Below are positions 39,950 to 47,944 of a stretch of 51,509 nt of DNA, in pieces. The DNA comes from Sphingomonas canadensis. GTDB lineage: Bacteria > Pseudomonadota > Alphaproteobacteria > Sphingomonadales > Sphingomonadaceae. Each line of letters begins with the position of its first letter. The stretch's first letter is position 1. Position numbers and translations under genes: made by a program. Below the pieces are notes generated by a model. It ran no database searches, was not told the origin of the DNA, and saw nothing but the letters and a program-made list of their open reading frames with translations. The stretch is taken from positions 1 through 51,509 of the forward strand of contig NZ_JAPDRA010000017.1 of the NCBI RefSeq assembly GCF_026013525.1, in the 5' to 3' direction.

Positions 39950-40972
39950 CTATGCGGTCTCGCGCGCCAGATGGCCCTCGACCAGCGCGACGGTCTCGCC
40001 GATACGCGCAGCGTCCCAGGATCGGCCCAGCGTGAACATCGGCACGCTGCGCGCCAGCGCCAGGCAGGTCGCGAAATAGCGATGCTGGTCGCCCACCATC
40101 GGCACGAAGGCGCCGCGATAGGTGTTGGCGATCAGCCGCTCCGCCGCCTCGCGCGGGGGGAGCGGGCGGATACCGGATGCAGCCTCGTCGGCCTCGGGCT
40201 CTGACAGGAAGAAGACCGCGGCGAGCGGATAGGCGCGGGTGGCCCGCTCGCGCTCCAGCGGCACCACGAACTTGTCGGCGCCCTCATACGCGATTTCGAG
40301 CGCGTCGGTGGTGCGCCCGCTGCGTTCCACCGCGTCGCGCCACAGCCGGATGCGCGCGATCCCGGGCTGCGCCAGAAATCCGCCGTCCGGCGCCGCGGTA
40401 ACCGCACAGACATCGTCGGAGAGCAGCGCGTGGCCGGCATCGTGCAAGGCCGCCGCAAGCGTCGATTTGCCCGCCCCGGACCGTCCGGCGAAGGCGATCG
40501 CGCGCTCACCCATCACGATCGCATTGGCATGAACCGGCAGGATGCCGCGCTGGTGGAGCAGCGCCCCCATCGCCGATCCGAGCAGATAGAGCCGCACGTC
40601 GCGCAGCGGCATCTCCGGATCGGCATCGACGGTGATCGTATCGCCGCGCTCCACGCGGTAGCGCACGCCCGTCCCCTCCAGGACAGCCGCATCGCCATCC
40701 ATGCGCAGCCCGCCGGTGCGCGGCCCGATCGGTGCCGGGGAGACGTGGCCGCGGCGGATGGTGACGTCCGCGGCCTGATCCGGCACTTCGATCAGCTCGG
40801 GCAGCGCGATCCAGGAGCGCAGCACCAGGCCGAACAGCCGGTAGCAACGGCTTGCGGGATAGGGTTCGGGTGGGACAGCGGTCAGCTTCGGAACTCCCAG
40901 CCGGTGCGGATTGCGCTCGGACTGCTCTAGCCGCCGCGCGGCGCGGCGCAAAGCCCCGGCGGGCGGGAACAT
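39950..40972 (-). CDS. HprK-like peptide kinase of a lasso-type RiPP cluster
   Basis: This 340-aa protein resembles HPr kinase-related proteins of lasso clusters (PadeK/ThcoK type). Walker A G-RSGAGKST lies at about 162-170. Upstream is the N-terminal 'YRLFGLVLRSWIALPELIEV' module and 'ILPVHANAIVMGERAIAFAG'; downstream are 'HALLSDDVCAVTAAPDGGFL' (the metal-binding Asp-Asp) and 'YPLAAVFFLSEPE'. PadeK phosphorylates the C-terminal Ser of its precursor, and the precursor in this cluster ends in Ser. The start is taken as ATG 40972; 62 bp separate it from the divergent cyclase gene. The end lies 13 bp past the convergent PqqD gene. Confidence 0.82.
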   Translation of the reverse strand: MFPPAGALRRAARRLEQSERNPHRLGVPKLTAVPPEPYPASRCYRLFGLVLRSWIALPELIEVPDQAADVTIRRGHVSPAPIGPRTGGLRMDGDAAVLEGTGVRYRVERGDTITVDADPEMPLRDVRLYLLGSAMGALLHQRGILPVHANAIVMGERAIAFAGRSGAGKSTLAAALHDAGHALLSDDVCAVTAAPDGGFLAQPGIARIRLWRDAVERSGRTTDALEIAYEGADKFVVPLERERATRAYPLAAVFFLSEPEADEAASGIRPLPPREAAERLIANTYRGAFVPMVGDQHRYFATCLALARSVPMFTLGRSWDAARIGETVALVEGHLARETA

Positions 40973-41033
40973 CGGCGTTGTGCCCGCCCGCGCCTTTGCT
41001 ATCAGGGCCTTGGGCCGGAAGGATGAAGCGCTG

Positions 41034-42950
41034 ATGACCGTCCTGGCGGGACGATGGAACTTCGACGGCAGGCCCGGCGCCGCGGCGGATTGCGCCCGGA
41101 TGCTCGCCGCGCAGCGCCGCTTCGCCCCCGATGGCGATGCCTGCGCCGATCTGGGCGTAGCGGCGATCGGCCGCGGACTCTTCGCTACGTTGCCGGAAGA
41201 TGGATATGATCGCGGCCCCGTCAGCGGCGGAGACGGCAGGTTCGCGCTCGTGTCCGACATCCGGCTCGACGATCGCGAGGCGCTGGCGGGAGCGATCGGC
41301 ATCGCCGCGGATCAGGCGCGCACGCTGACCGACGCGATGCTGCTGATGCGCGCCTGGGAGCGCTGGCAGGAGGAGGTGTTCGACCGGCTGTCCGGCGACT
41401 ATGCCTTCGCGCTGTGGGATGCGCGCGAGCGGCGTATGCTGCTGGCGCGCGACGGCATCGGGACGAAGCCGCTGCACTATCACGTCGGCCCAGACTTCCT
41501 GGCCTTCGCCTCGATGCCGGGGGGGCTGCATGCGCTGGCCGAGGTGCCCTATGCCCCGGACGAGGTGCGGACCGCCGAATTCCTGGCGCTGCTGCCCGAA
41601 CGCGGGCCGCGCAGCTTCTTCGCCGGGATCAGCCGGGTGGAGCCGGGGCACTGGGTCGCGATCGCGCCGGGATCGGTGGCGACCCATCGCCACTGGGAGC
41701 CCCGGCCCGAACGGCTGCGGATCGGCGCGGATGAGGCCTGCGAGGGGCTGCGCGAGCATTTCGGGCGGGCGGTTGCCGCGCGGCTGCGGGGTGCCGGGGG
41801 CGGCGTCGCGGCGCATTTGAGCGCGGGGATGGACAGTTCGGCGGTGGCGGCGACGGCGGCGCGGCTGCTGGCGCCGGGGAGCAGGTTGTTCGCCTTCACC
41901 GCCGTTCCCGGAGAGCCGCCGCCCGCGGCGCCGGGCCGGATCACAGACGAAGGGCCGCTCGCCGCCGCCACCGCGGCGATGCATCCGAACATCACCCACC
42001 TGCTCGTGAAGACCGATGCGCGGCCGGTATCGGAGGATTGGGACCGCGACTATCCGTTGCTCCAGCGTCCGGTGCTCAACCCGTTCAACCAGCGCTGGTG
42101 GAACGCGATCAATGATGAGATCGCGCGGCGCGGGCTGCGCATCCTGCTGACCGGCGAGATGGGCAACATATCGATCAGCTATGACGGGATCGAGCTGCTG
42201 CCCGAGCTGCTGCGGCAGGGCGCGCTGCTGCGCCTGGCACGGGCGGGGCGCGGGCTGGTGCATGCCGGGCGGATGCGCTGGGGCGGGGTGGCCGCCACGG
42301 CTCTGGGGCCGTGGATACCCCGTCCGGCGTGGCGTTTGCTCACCCGGCTGCGCGGCGGCGCGGCGCGCGATCCGGCCGTCTATTCGGTGCTGGCGCGGGG
42401 CAGCATGGCGGAGATGCTGCGCAGCGAGCGCGAGCTGGAGCTGCGCTTCCGCCCGCATGCCGACGCGGTGTCGGCGCGGCTGTGGCACCTGCGGCGCTTC
42501 GATCCGGGCAATCATCACATGGCGGCGGCGGGGGGATGGGGCATCGACGTGCGCGATCCGACCGCCGACCGGCGCCTGATCGAGTTCTGCCTGTCGCTGC
42601 CGCCCGCGCTGTTCCTGGAGGACGGGCGGCCGCGCGCGCTGGCGCGGCGGGCCTTTGCGGACCGGCTGGCGCCGGAGGTGGCGGGTGGCACGATGCATGG
42701 CGTGCAGGCGGCGGACTGGTATCGCGGGATGGACGCGGCCCGGGACGCGCTGAAGGAAGAGGCGGCCCGGTTGCACGAGGTGCCGAGCGCGTGGCGCAGC
42801 CTGGACCTGGACCAAATCGAGACAATGGTGGACGCCTGGCCGGAGGGCGCGTGGCAGCGGCCGGAGGTGATTGCACGCTACCGGTTCGCGCTCGCCCGGG
42901 GTGCGGCGTGCGGCCATTTTCTGCGCCGCGCATCGCGCAGCAACGCCTGA
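41034..42950 (+). CDS. Asparagine synthetase-like lasso cyclase
   Basis: This 638-aa protein has an N-terminal class II glutaminase-like domain that begins MTVLAGRWNF and lacks the catalytic Cys2, as in lasso cyclases (McjC-type). 'FDRLSGDYAFALWDARERRM' and 'LARDGIGTKPLHY' follow the AsnB pattern. The synthetase domain carries the ATP pyrophosphatase loop S263AGMDSS269 in 'AAHLSAGMDSSAVAATAARL'. These enzymes adenylate an Asp/Glu side chain so that the peptide N-terminus can attack it and close the ring. Together with the RRE protein, kinase and downstream precursor it defines a RiPP locus. Confidence 0.88.
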   Translation: MTVLAGRWNFDGRPGAAADCARMLAAQRRFAPDGDACADLGVAAIGRGLFATLPEDGYDRGPVSGGDGRFALVSDIRLDDREALAGAIGIAADQARTLTDAMLLMRAWERWQEEVFDRLSGDYAFALWDARERRMLLARDGIGTKPLHYHVGPDFLAFASMPGGLHALAEVPYAPDEVRTAEFLALLPERGPRSFFAGISRVEPGHWVAIAPGSVATHRHWEPRPERLRIGADEACEGLREHFGRAVAARLRGAGGGVAAHLSAGMDSSAVAATAARLLAPGSRLFAFTAVPGEPPPAAPGRITDEGPLAAATAAMHPNITHLLVKTDARPVSEDWDRDYPLLQRPVLNPFNQRWWNAINDEIARRGLRILLTGEMGNISISYDGIELLPELLRQGALLRLARAGRGLVHAGRMRWGGVAATALGPWIPRPAWRLLTRLRGGAARDPAVYSVLARGSMAEMLRSERELELRFRPHADAVSARLWHLRRFDPGNHHMAAAGGWGIDVRDPTADRRLIEFCLSLPPALFLEDGRPRALARRAFADRLAPEVAGGTMHGVQAADWYRGMDAARDALKEEAARLHEVPSAWRSLDLDQIETMVDAWPEGAWQRPEVIARYRFALARGAACGHFLRRASRSNA

Positions 42951-43012
42951 GCGACACGCGCTTACGCACGCGCCGGGCGCCCGGCAAGGGCCGGTGCGGT
43001 AACGATCCGGCC

Positions 43013-43041
43013 TTGCACCTGGGACGCCCGCGCGATAATAA
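43013..43041 (+). promoter_or_regulatory. Strong candidate promoter of the RiPP precursor
   Basis: TTGCAC (43013-43018) and TAATAA (43036-43041) are separated by exactly 17 bp and lie 45 bp before the precursor ATG. This is one of the best consensus promoters in the window and would allow high expression of the precursor independent of the cyclase gene. Confidence 0.65.
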
Positions 43042-43086
43042 CAGCGCCGAACTGAGATATTTTGATCCCAGGGAAGGGGAGATTCG

Positions 43087-43233
43087 ATGAACCTGTCGAG
43101 CATGGAAGCAACGCCGGTTGTGGAACAGGCCGAGGCGCGCGAATGGGTGCGCCCTGAGGTTCGCCGCGTAGCGGCTGGCGAGGCCGAGGCGGTCGGCGCG
43201 TCGGGTGACGACGGCATCATCGGCATTAGCTGA
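43087..43233 (+). CDS. RiPP (lasso-type) precursor peptide
   Basis: This 48-aa peptide lies behind AAGGGGAG. The leader includes 'EWVRPEVRRVAAGEAE', and W20xxP23xV25 resembles the YxxPxL motif that RRE proteins bind. The C-terminal part, AVGASGDDGIIGIS, is Gly-rich, contains Asp41-Asp42, and ends in Ser48. If the core begins at Ala35, the Asp residues are at positions 7 and 8, which allows a 7- or 8-residue macrolactam ring. The penultimate leader Thr of many lasso peptides is missing. Terminal Ser fits phosphorylation by the adjacent HprK-like kinase. The cleavage site and ring are inferred; coding status is supported by promoter, ribosome site and terminator. Confidence 0.75.
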   Translation: MNLSSMEATPVVEQAEAREWVRPEVRRVAAGEAEAVGASGDDGIIGIS

Positions 43234-43262
43234 TCCGAACCGCGTAACCGCGGATCGATCGT

Positions 43263-43295
43263 GAGGGGGCACGCTTCGGCGTGCCTCTTTTTTTG
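43263..43295 (+). terminator. Intrinsic terminator of the RiPP precursor
   Basis: A 7-bp GC stem GGCACGC/GCGTGCC with a TTCG loop (43268-43285) is followed by TCTTTTTTTT. It lies 30 bp after the precursor stop. Confidence 0.88.
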
Positions 43296-43461
43296 TGCCG
43301 TCCGGATGGGCGGGACAATCGGTGCCGGTTCAGAAAAGCCGGAGGGGAATTCCGGCACGCCCGTCGATCGGGGCGCACGGAACCATCGCGGCATCCGCTC
43401 GCGCATGCGGCGATTTCGGATCTGCGGTAGTGCCAGCCGCCCTGGAACGCCGTGGCGGCAA
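43296..43461. other. Intergenic DNA between convergent units
   Basis: The gap 43234-43560 lies between the precursor and the convergent beta-helix gene. Apart from the two terminators I see no gene, repeat or RNA structure here. Confidence 0.5.
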
Positions 43462-43497
43462 AGAAGAAGCCCGGCCCCCTCCTGGGGGACCGGGCTT
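43462..43497 (-). terminator. Terminator of the beta-helix gene
   Basis: Read on the minus strand, AAGCCCGG and CCGGGCTT (43490-43497 and 43467-43474) pair around an inner C/G stem and are followed by CTTCTTTG. It lies about 65 bp past the beta-helix gene stop. Confidence 0.65.
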
Positions 43498-43560
43498 CCT
43501 CCTATTTCAGGCCATGGCCTCGAAAGGGCGGCGCGGCGCGGGGCCGGGCCGCCGTTCCGG

Positions 43561-44514
43561 TTACTGCTGCGGCGTCGTCGACGTGAACGCGCCGTTGGTG
43601 GTGTTGCCGGCCAGACGGTTCGTGCCGAAGCTGATCGCGCTCGCGCCCGCGACCGCGCTGACGCCGGTGGTGTTCGCCGAGATCGTGTTGTCGCCCAGGC
43701 GCACCACGCCGGCGCCGCCCGCGGCGAGAACGCCGGTGGTATTGCCGCTGACCGAGCTGCGGGTCAGCGTCGCGCTTCCCGCGTTGCTGAGCGAGAGCAC
43801 CACCAGGCCGCTGACGTTGCCGGAGATGTCCGTGTTCTCGATAACCGCGCTGACGGGGCCGTTGGCGGTGTTGAGGCGGATGCCATTGTTGACGTTGTCC
43901 GCGATCACCGAGTTGGTGATCACCGCGCGGACCGATCCGCCCGCGCCCGGCGCAAGCTCGATGCCGCTGCCGGTGCCGGCGACGCCCGAGTTGTTGATGC
44001 GGACGTTGTTGACGAAGAGCTCCACCGCTGCGGTAGGCGCCACCAAGATCCCGCCGCTGGTCGAGGCGCGGAAATCGCTGATGATGGTGTCATAGACATG
44101 CACCGAGCCCGCGCTGATCACGCGAATGCCGTAGAGGCCGGTGCCGAAGCCCTCGATATCCAGGCCCTTGATCACGACGACGTCGGTGGAGGCGGCGTTG
44201 ACGTTGATGCCGTTGGTGCCCGATGCCAGGATACCGCCGATCACGCCTTGGCAGAGGAGCGTGATCGACTTGGTGATGGTCACGGAGCCGAAGCCGCCAG
44301 AATCGAGGCAGTTGATCTCGCCGCCGGCCGCGGTCTTGGAGATCGCGCCCGCGAAGGTCTTGCACGGGGCGGTGCGGCTGCAGGGGTTTGCGTCGTCGCC
44401 CACGCCGGAGATCCAGGTGCGCGAAGCCTGCGCGGAAGCTTCGGACGGAAGCAGCGCCGTTCCACCCAGAACGAATGCGCTCGCGAAGAGAAGTCGGGTA
44501 GCGTGCCGAATCAT
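43561..44514 (-). CDS. Secreted right-handed parallel beta-helix protein
   Basis: This 317-aa protein has a signal peptide (MIRHATRLLFASAFVLGGTA, then ALLPSEASAQA) and a short Cys-containing cap ('NPCSRTAPCKTFAGAISKTA', 'GGEINCLDSGGFGSVTITKS'). The rest is stacked coils: runs such as 'NSGVAGTGSGIELAPG', 'ITNSVIADNVNNGIRLNTA', 'IENTDISGNVSGLVVLSLS' and 'SSVSGNTTGVLAAGG' have a period near 22 residues with Asn ladders, as in pectate-lyase-like or NosD/PbH1 folds. No catalytic residues are evident. The start is set by AGGAGG before ATG 44514. It probably binds or acts on glycans outside the cell. Confidence 0.78.
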   Translation of the reverse strand: MIRHATRLLFASAFVLGGTALLPSEASAQASRTWISGVGDDANPCSRTAPCKTFAGAISKTAAGGEINCLDSGGFGSVTITKSITLLCQGVIGGILASGTNGINVNAASTDVVVIKGLDIEGFGTGLYGIRVISAGSVHVYDTIISDFRASTSGGILVAPTAAVELFVNNVRINNSGVAGTGSGIELAPGAGGSVRAVITNSVIADNVNNGIRLNTANGPVSAVIENTDISGNVSGLVVLSLSNAGSATLTRSSVSGNTTGVLAAGGAGVVRLGDNTISANTTGVSAVAGASAISFGTNRLAGNTTNGAFTSTTPQQ

Positions 44515-44668
44515 GCAATCCTCCTGTTGGCAATCCGGTGGCCAATCGGGGGCGGATACTACAGCAGCGGTGGTCAAGCTCAAGGCAGCGGCGCCAGATT
44601 AATTTCTCACCCGTTACAGACTGTTGCTGATCCTGGTCACTGCCGGTGGACGCGCGGCCCCGATTTTT

Positions 44669-45361
44669 TCAGGGCGCGGGCGCGAAATCTTCCACCAAAT
44701 TGAAGCGGTCTCCGGGGAAGCGCTGGCGCACGAAGGTGACGGGTGTGCCCTGCCGCCACGTCCAGCGCTCTACCTGGAGACAGGGCGCTCCGGCGGGCCG
44801 GTCGAGCAGCCGCGCCACCGCCGCGGGCGCAGCGATCGCGCTGATGCGGTGCCGCGCGTCGGTCCAGGGCACGTTGGCGAGCAGCCAGCTCCCCGGCGGC
44901 TCGGCGGCGAAGGGGACGGCTGCCGCCTCGGGCACGGTGCCAAGGTCGATCCAGCGTTCCTCCCAGGCAAAGGGTGCGCCGGATGCGTGGTGAAGCCCCT
45001 CCATGTGCAACCATGGGCCGCCCGGATGCTGCACCTCGGGATCGGCCGTATGCTGCACGATGGTGCGCAGCATGGGTTCCCAGCGATAGTGCTCGCCGCG
45101 CCGCTCGACCAGCAGCGCGATATCGGGGACGCCCACCACCGCCGAGCGGATCTGGGGCCGTGCGACGAACGATCCGGCACGGCGCCGGCGTTCGATCAGC
45201 CCCTCGCGCGCAAGGCGGCTCAGCGCCTTGTTGGCGGTCGCCCGGGCGCAGCCATAGGTGGCGACCAGCTCGTGCTCGAACGGGATGCGCATGCCCGGCG
45301 CCCATTCGCCCGAGCGGATGCGCGCCTCGATCTCGCCGCGGATGCGCGCCTCGATGCTCAT
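44669..45361 (-). CDS. hutC: Histidine utilization repressor HutC (GntR family)
   Basis: This 230-aa protein has an N-terminal GntR winged helix ('RIRGEIEARIRSGEWAPGMR', 'FEHELVATYGCARATANKAL', 'SRLAREGLIERRRRAGSFVA'). It is followed by a UTRA effector domain ('HYRWEPMLRTIVQH', 'SWLLANVPWTDARHRISAIA', 'FVRQRFPGDRFNLVEDF'), where urocanate is bound in known HutC proteins. The ATG at 45361 overlaps the hutF stop (ATGA), so it is co-expressed with hutF. It likely represses both hut arms through the palindrome at 46703-46720, and hence autoregulates. Confidence 0.92.
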   Translation of the reverse strand: MSIEARIRGEIEARIRSGEWAPGMRIPFEHELVATYGCARATANKALSRLAREGLIERRRRAGSFVARPQIRSAVVGVPDIALLVERRGEHYRWEPMLRTIVQHTADPEVQHPGGPWLHMEGLHHASGAPFAWEERWIDLGTVPEAAAVPFAAEPPGSWLLANVPWTDARHRISAIAAPAAVARLLDRPAGAPCLQVERWTWRQGTPVTFVRQRFPGDRFNLVEDFAPAP

Positions 45362-46698
45362 GCGGTCAGCCGGGCCAGCGCGGCGCGGAAGCGCGCCTCG
45401 ATCGCTTCGCGGTGACGATGGCGGCCGCCGGAGACCTGCTTCGCGCCCATCCGCCACACGCAATCCACCGGGCGCCGCGCCGCGAAGATCCAGCTATCGA
45501 GCAGCGCATCGCCCGACCGGTCCGCGAGGGCGGGGTCCGAGGCGTCGAGCGAGACGATATCGGCCCAGTTGCCGGGCGCCAGGCCCGAGGGGGCACCCAG
45601 CGCCTGGCCACCGCCCGACAGCGCGGCGCGGAACAGGCGGCCCCCGGTCGAGGTGCCGTCCTGCGCCAGCACGTTGCGCGCGCGGGCGGTGAGGCGCTGG
45701 CCATATTCGAGCAGGCGCAGCTCCTCGGCCGCATCGATCCGCACGTTGGAATCGGTACCCACGCCGATCCGGCCCCCCGCATCCAGGAATGCCGCCGCGG
45801 GGAAGATGCCGTCGCCCAGGTTCGCCTCCGTGACCGGGCAAAGCCCGGCCGCCGCGCCGCTGGCGGCCAGCGCCTCGCGCTCGCCCGGGGTGATGTGGGT
45901 CGCGTGGACCAGGCACCAGTCCGGATCCACCGGCATTTCGCCGAGCAGCCACTCGACGGGGCGGCGGCCGCTCCAGCCGAGGCAATCCTCCACCTCGCGG
46001 AGCTGTTCGGCGATGTGGATATGCACCGGACGCCCGTCCGCCACCGGCAGGATCGCGCGCAGCTCGTCCGGGGTGGCCGCGCGCAGGCTGTGCGGCGCGA
46101 TGCCGGCCAGATCGCCGTCGCCCAGCTTCGCGCGGGAACGGTCCACCAGATCGCCGAACACCTCGGGGCTGGTCACGAACCGCGCCTGCGCCTCGCCCGG
46201 CGGCGCCCCGCCGAAGCCGGAATGCGCGTAGAACACCGGCAGCAGCGTCAGCCCGATCCCCGCCGCCTGCGCCGCCGCGGCGATGCGGCCGGACATCTCG
46301 GCGATATCGCCATAGCGTCCGCCGCCGGGAGCGTGGTGGAGATAGTGGAACTCGCCGACGCGGGTGAAGCCGGCCTCCAGCATCTCGGCATAGGCCTGCG
46401 CCGCGATCGCCTCCAGCTCGTCCGGGCCGATGCGCGCGACGAAGCGGTACATCAGCTCGCGCCAGCTCCAGAAATCGTCGCTGCCCGGCCCGCGCGCCTC
46501 GGCCAGCCCCGCCATGCCGCGCTGGAAGGCGTGGCTGTGCAGATTGGGCAGGCCGGGAAGGCCGATCGCATGGCGCTCGTCGCCGGGGCGGGCATCCGCA
46601 CCGGTCTCGATGCCGCAGATGCGCCCGTTCGCGATGCTCAGCCGCACCCTGCTCGCCCAGCCCCCGGGCAACAGCGCCTGTTCGAACCACAAGGTCAT
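45358..46698 (-). CDS. hutF: Formimidoylglutamate deiminase
   Basis: This 446-aa amidohydrolase has the N-terminal 'MTLWFEQALLPGGWASRVRL', the metal-binding 'LPGLPNLHSHAFQRGMAGLA', the HutF motif 'DFWSWRELMYRF', 'VGEFHYLHHAPGG', 'VHIHIAEQ', 'HATHITPGE', and the final metal Asp in 'RIGVGTDSNVRIDAAEELRL'. It converts N-formimidoyl-L-glutamate to N-formyl-L-glutamate and ammonia, the step that together with hutG defines the five-step histidine route. It diverges from hutI across 49 bp holding the operator. Confidence 0.94.
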   Translation of the reverse strand: MTLWFEQALLPGGWASRVRLSIANGRICGIETGADARPGDERHAIGLPGLPNLHSHAFQRGMAGLAEARGPGSDDFWSWRELMYRFVARIGPDELEAIAAQAYAEMLEAGFTRVGEFHYLHHAPGGGRYGDIAEMSGRIAAAAQAAGIGLTLLPVFYAHSGFGGAPPGEAQARFVTSPEVFGDLVDRSRAKLGDGDLAGIAPHSLRAATPDELRAILPVADGRPVHIHIAEQLREVEDCLGWSGRRPVEWLLGEMPVDPDWCLVHATHITPGEREALAASGAAAGLCPVTEANLGDGIFPAAAFLDAGGRIGVGTDSNVRIDAAEELRLLEYGQRLTARARNVLAQDGTSTGGRLFRAALSGGGQALGAPSGLAPGNWADIVSLDASDPALADRSGDALLDSWIFAARRPVDCVWRMGAKQVSGGRHRHREAIEARFRAALARLTA

Positions 46699-46702
46699 CG
46701 CA

Positions 46703-46720
46703 AATATGTCTAGACATATT
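46703..46720. promoter_or_regulatory. Perfect 18-bp palindrome, probable HutC operator
   Basis: AATATGTCTAGACATATT is identical to its reverse complement and lies in the 49 bp between the hutF and hutI starts. Its form (TATGTCTAGACATA) fits GntR/HutC-type operators. It is 4 bp from the hutF ATG and about 27 bp from that of hutI, so a bound repressor would block transcription of both arms. Confidence 0.82.
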
Positions 46721-46747
46721 GGCGGCGATGGCCAAGAGCTATCGTCC

Positions 46748-47944
46748 ATGGCGACTCCTGCGGACCGGCTGTGGACCAACGCCCGCCTCGCGACGATGGC
46801 GGGGGAGGGGCTGGGCGCGGTCGATCGCGGCGCGGTGGCGGCGGCGGGCGATACGATCGTCTATGCCGGGCCGGCGCAGGACGCCCCGGACGCGGCCGAG
46901 ATCATCGATTGCCTGGGCCGCTGGATCACGCCGGGGCTGATCGACTGCCACACCCATCTGGTCCACGCTGGAAACCGCGCGCGCGAGTTCGAGCTGCGGC
47001 TGGCGGGCGCCAGCTATGAGGAGATCGCGCGGGCGGGCGGCGGCATCCTCTCCACCGTGGAAGCCACGCGCGCGGCGACGGTGGAGGAACTGGTGGCCTC
47101 CGCACTGCCCCGGCTCGACCAGTTGACCGGCGAGGGCGTTACCACTGTCGAGATCAAGTCCGGCTATGGCCTGACCTTGGCCGACGAGATCAAGATGCTG
47201 CGCGCCGCGCACCTGCTCGGCTGGGCCGGGCGCGGGGTGATGACCGTGCGCACGCTGCTCGCCGCGCATGCTGTGCCGCCGGAATATCGCGACGATCCGG
47301 AGGGCTATGTCGATCTGATCTGCCAGGCGATCATCCCCGCCGCGCGCCGCGAGGCGCATGCCGTGGACGCCTATTGCGAAGGCATCGGCTTCACCTTGGC
47401 ACAGGTGGACCGCATCTTCGCGGCGGCGCGCGAACATGGGCTGGGCGTCCGCATGCACGCCGAGCAGCTTTCCAACATGCACGGCGCGGCGCTGGCCGCG
47501 CGGCACGGGGCGCTGTCGGCGGACCATCTGGAGCATCTGGACGCCGAAGGCGTGGCGGCGATGGCGGCGGCGGGCACCGTGGCGGTGTTGCTGCCCGGCG
47601 CCTTCTATTTCACCCGCGAGACGAAGCTACCGCCGGTGCAGGCGCTGCGCGACGCCGGCGTGCCGATCGCGGTGGCGAGCGACTGCAATCCGGGCACGTC
47701 GCCCATGGCTTCCATCCTGCTGGCGGTGAACATGGGCGCGACGCTGTTCCGCCTCACCGTGGACGAATGCCTGCTGGGCGTCACCCGCAACGCCGCGCGG
47801 GCGCTGGGGCTGGGGCATCTGATCGGCACGATCGAGCCGGGCAAGCTGTGCAACCTGGCGATCTGGGATGTCGAGGCTCCGGCGGAGCTGGCCTATCGCA
47901 TCGGCGCCAATCCGCTCCACGCGCGCGTGTTCAGAGGCATATGA
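46748..47944 (+). CDS. hutI: Imidazolonepropionase
   Basis: This 398-aa amidohydrolase has 'ITPGLIDCHTHLVHAGNRAR' (HxH metal site), 'FELRLAGASYEEIARAGGGI', 'VEIKSGYGLTLADEIKMLRA', 'TLLAAHAVPPEYRDDPEGYV', 'ADHLEHLDAEGVAAM' and 'SDCNPGTSPMASILLAVNMG' (metal Asp), the complete HutI order. It hydrolyses imidazolone-5-propanoate to N-formimidoyl-L-glutamate. The start is the ATG at 46748 (MATPADRLW); the open frame upstream runs through the operator and hutF. The stop overlaps the hutH start by 4 bp. Confidence 0.95.
   Translation: MATPADRLWTNARLATMAGEGLGAVDRGAVAAAGDTIVYAGPAQDAPDAAEIIDCLGRWITPGLIDCHTHLVHAGNRAREFELRLAGASYEEIARAGGGILSTVEATRAATVEELVASALPRLDQLTGEGVTTVEIKSGYGLTLADEIKMLRAAHLLGWAGRGVMTVRTLLAAHAVPPEYRDDPEGYVDLICQAIIPAARREAHAVDAYCEGIGFTLAQVDRIFAAAREHGLGVRMHAEQLSNMHGAALAARHGALSADHLEHLDAEGVAAMAAAGTVAVLLPGAFYFTRETKLPPVQALRDAGVPIAVASDCNPGTSPMASILLAVNMGATLFRLTVDECLLGVTRNAARALGLGHLIGTIEPGKLCNLAIWDVEAPAELAYRIGANPLHARVFRGI

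Noticed and set aside
40506..43406. Minus-strand open frame of 966 codons opposite the cyclase gene
   Set aside because: It is antisense to the HprK-like and AsnB-like genes, Arg/Pro/Ala-rich without domains, and typical of the long spurious frames in high-GC DNA.
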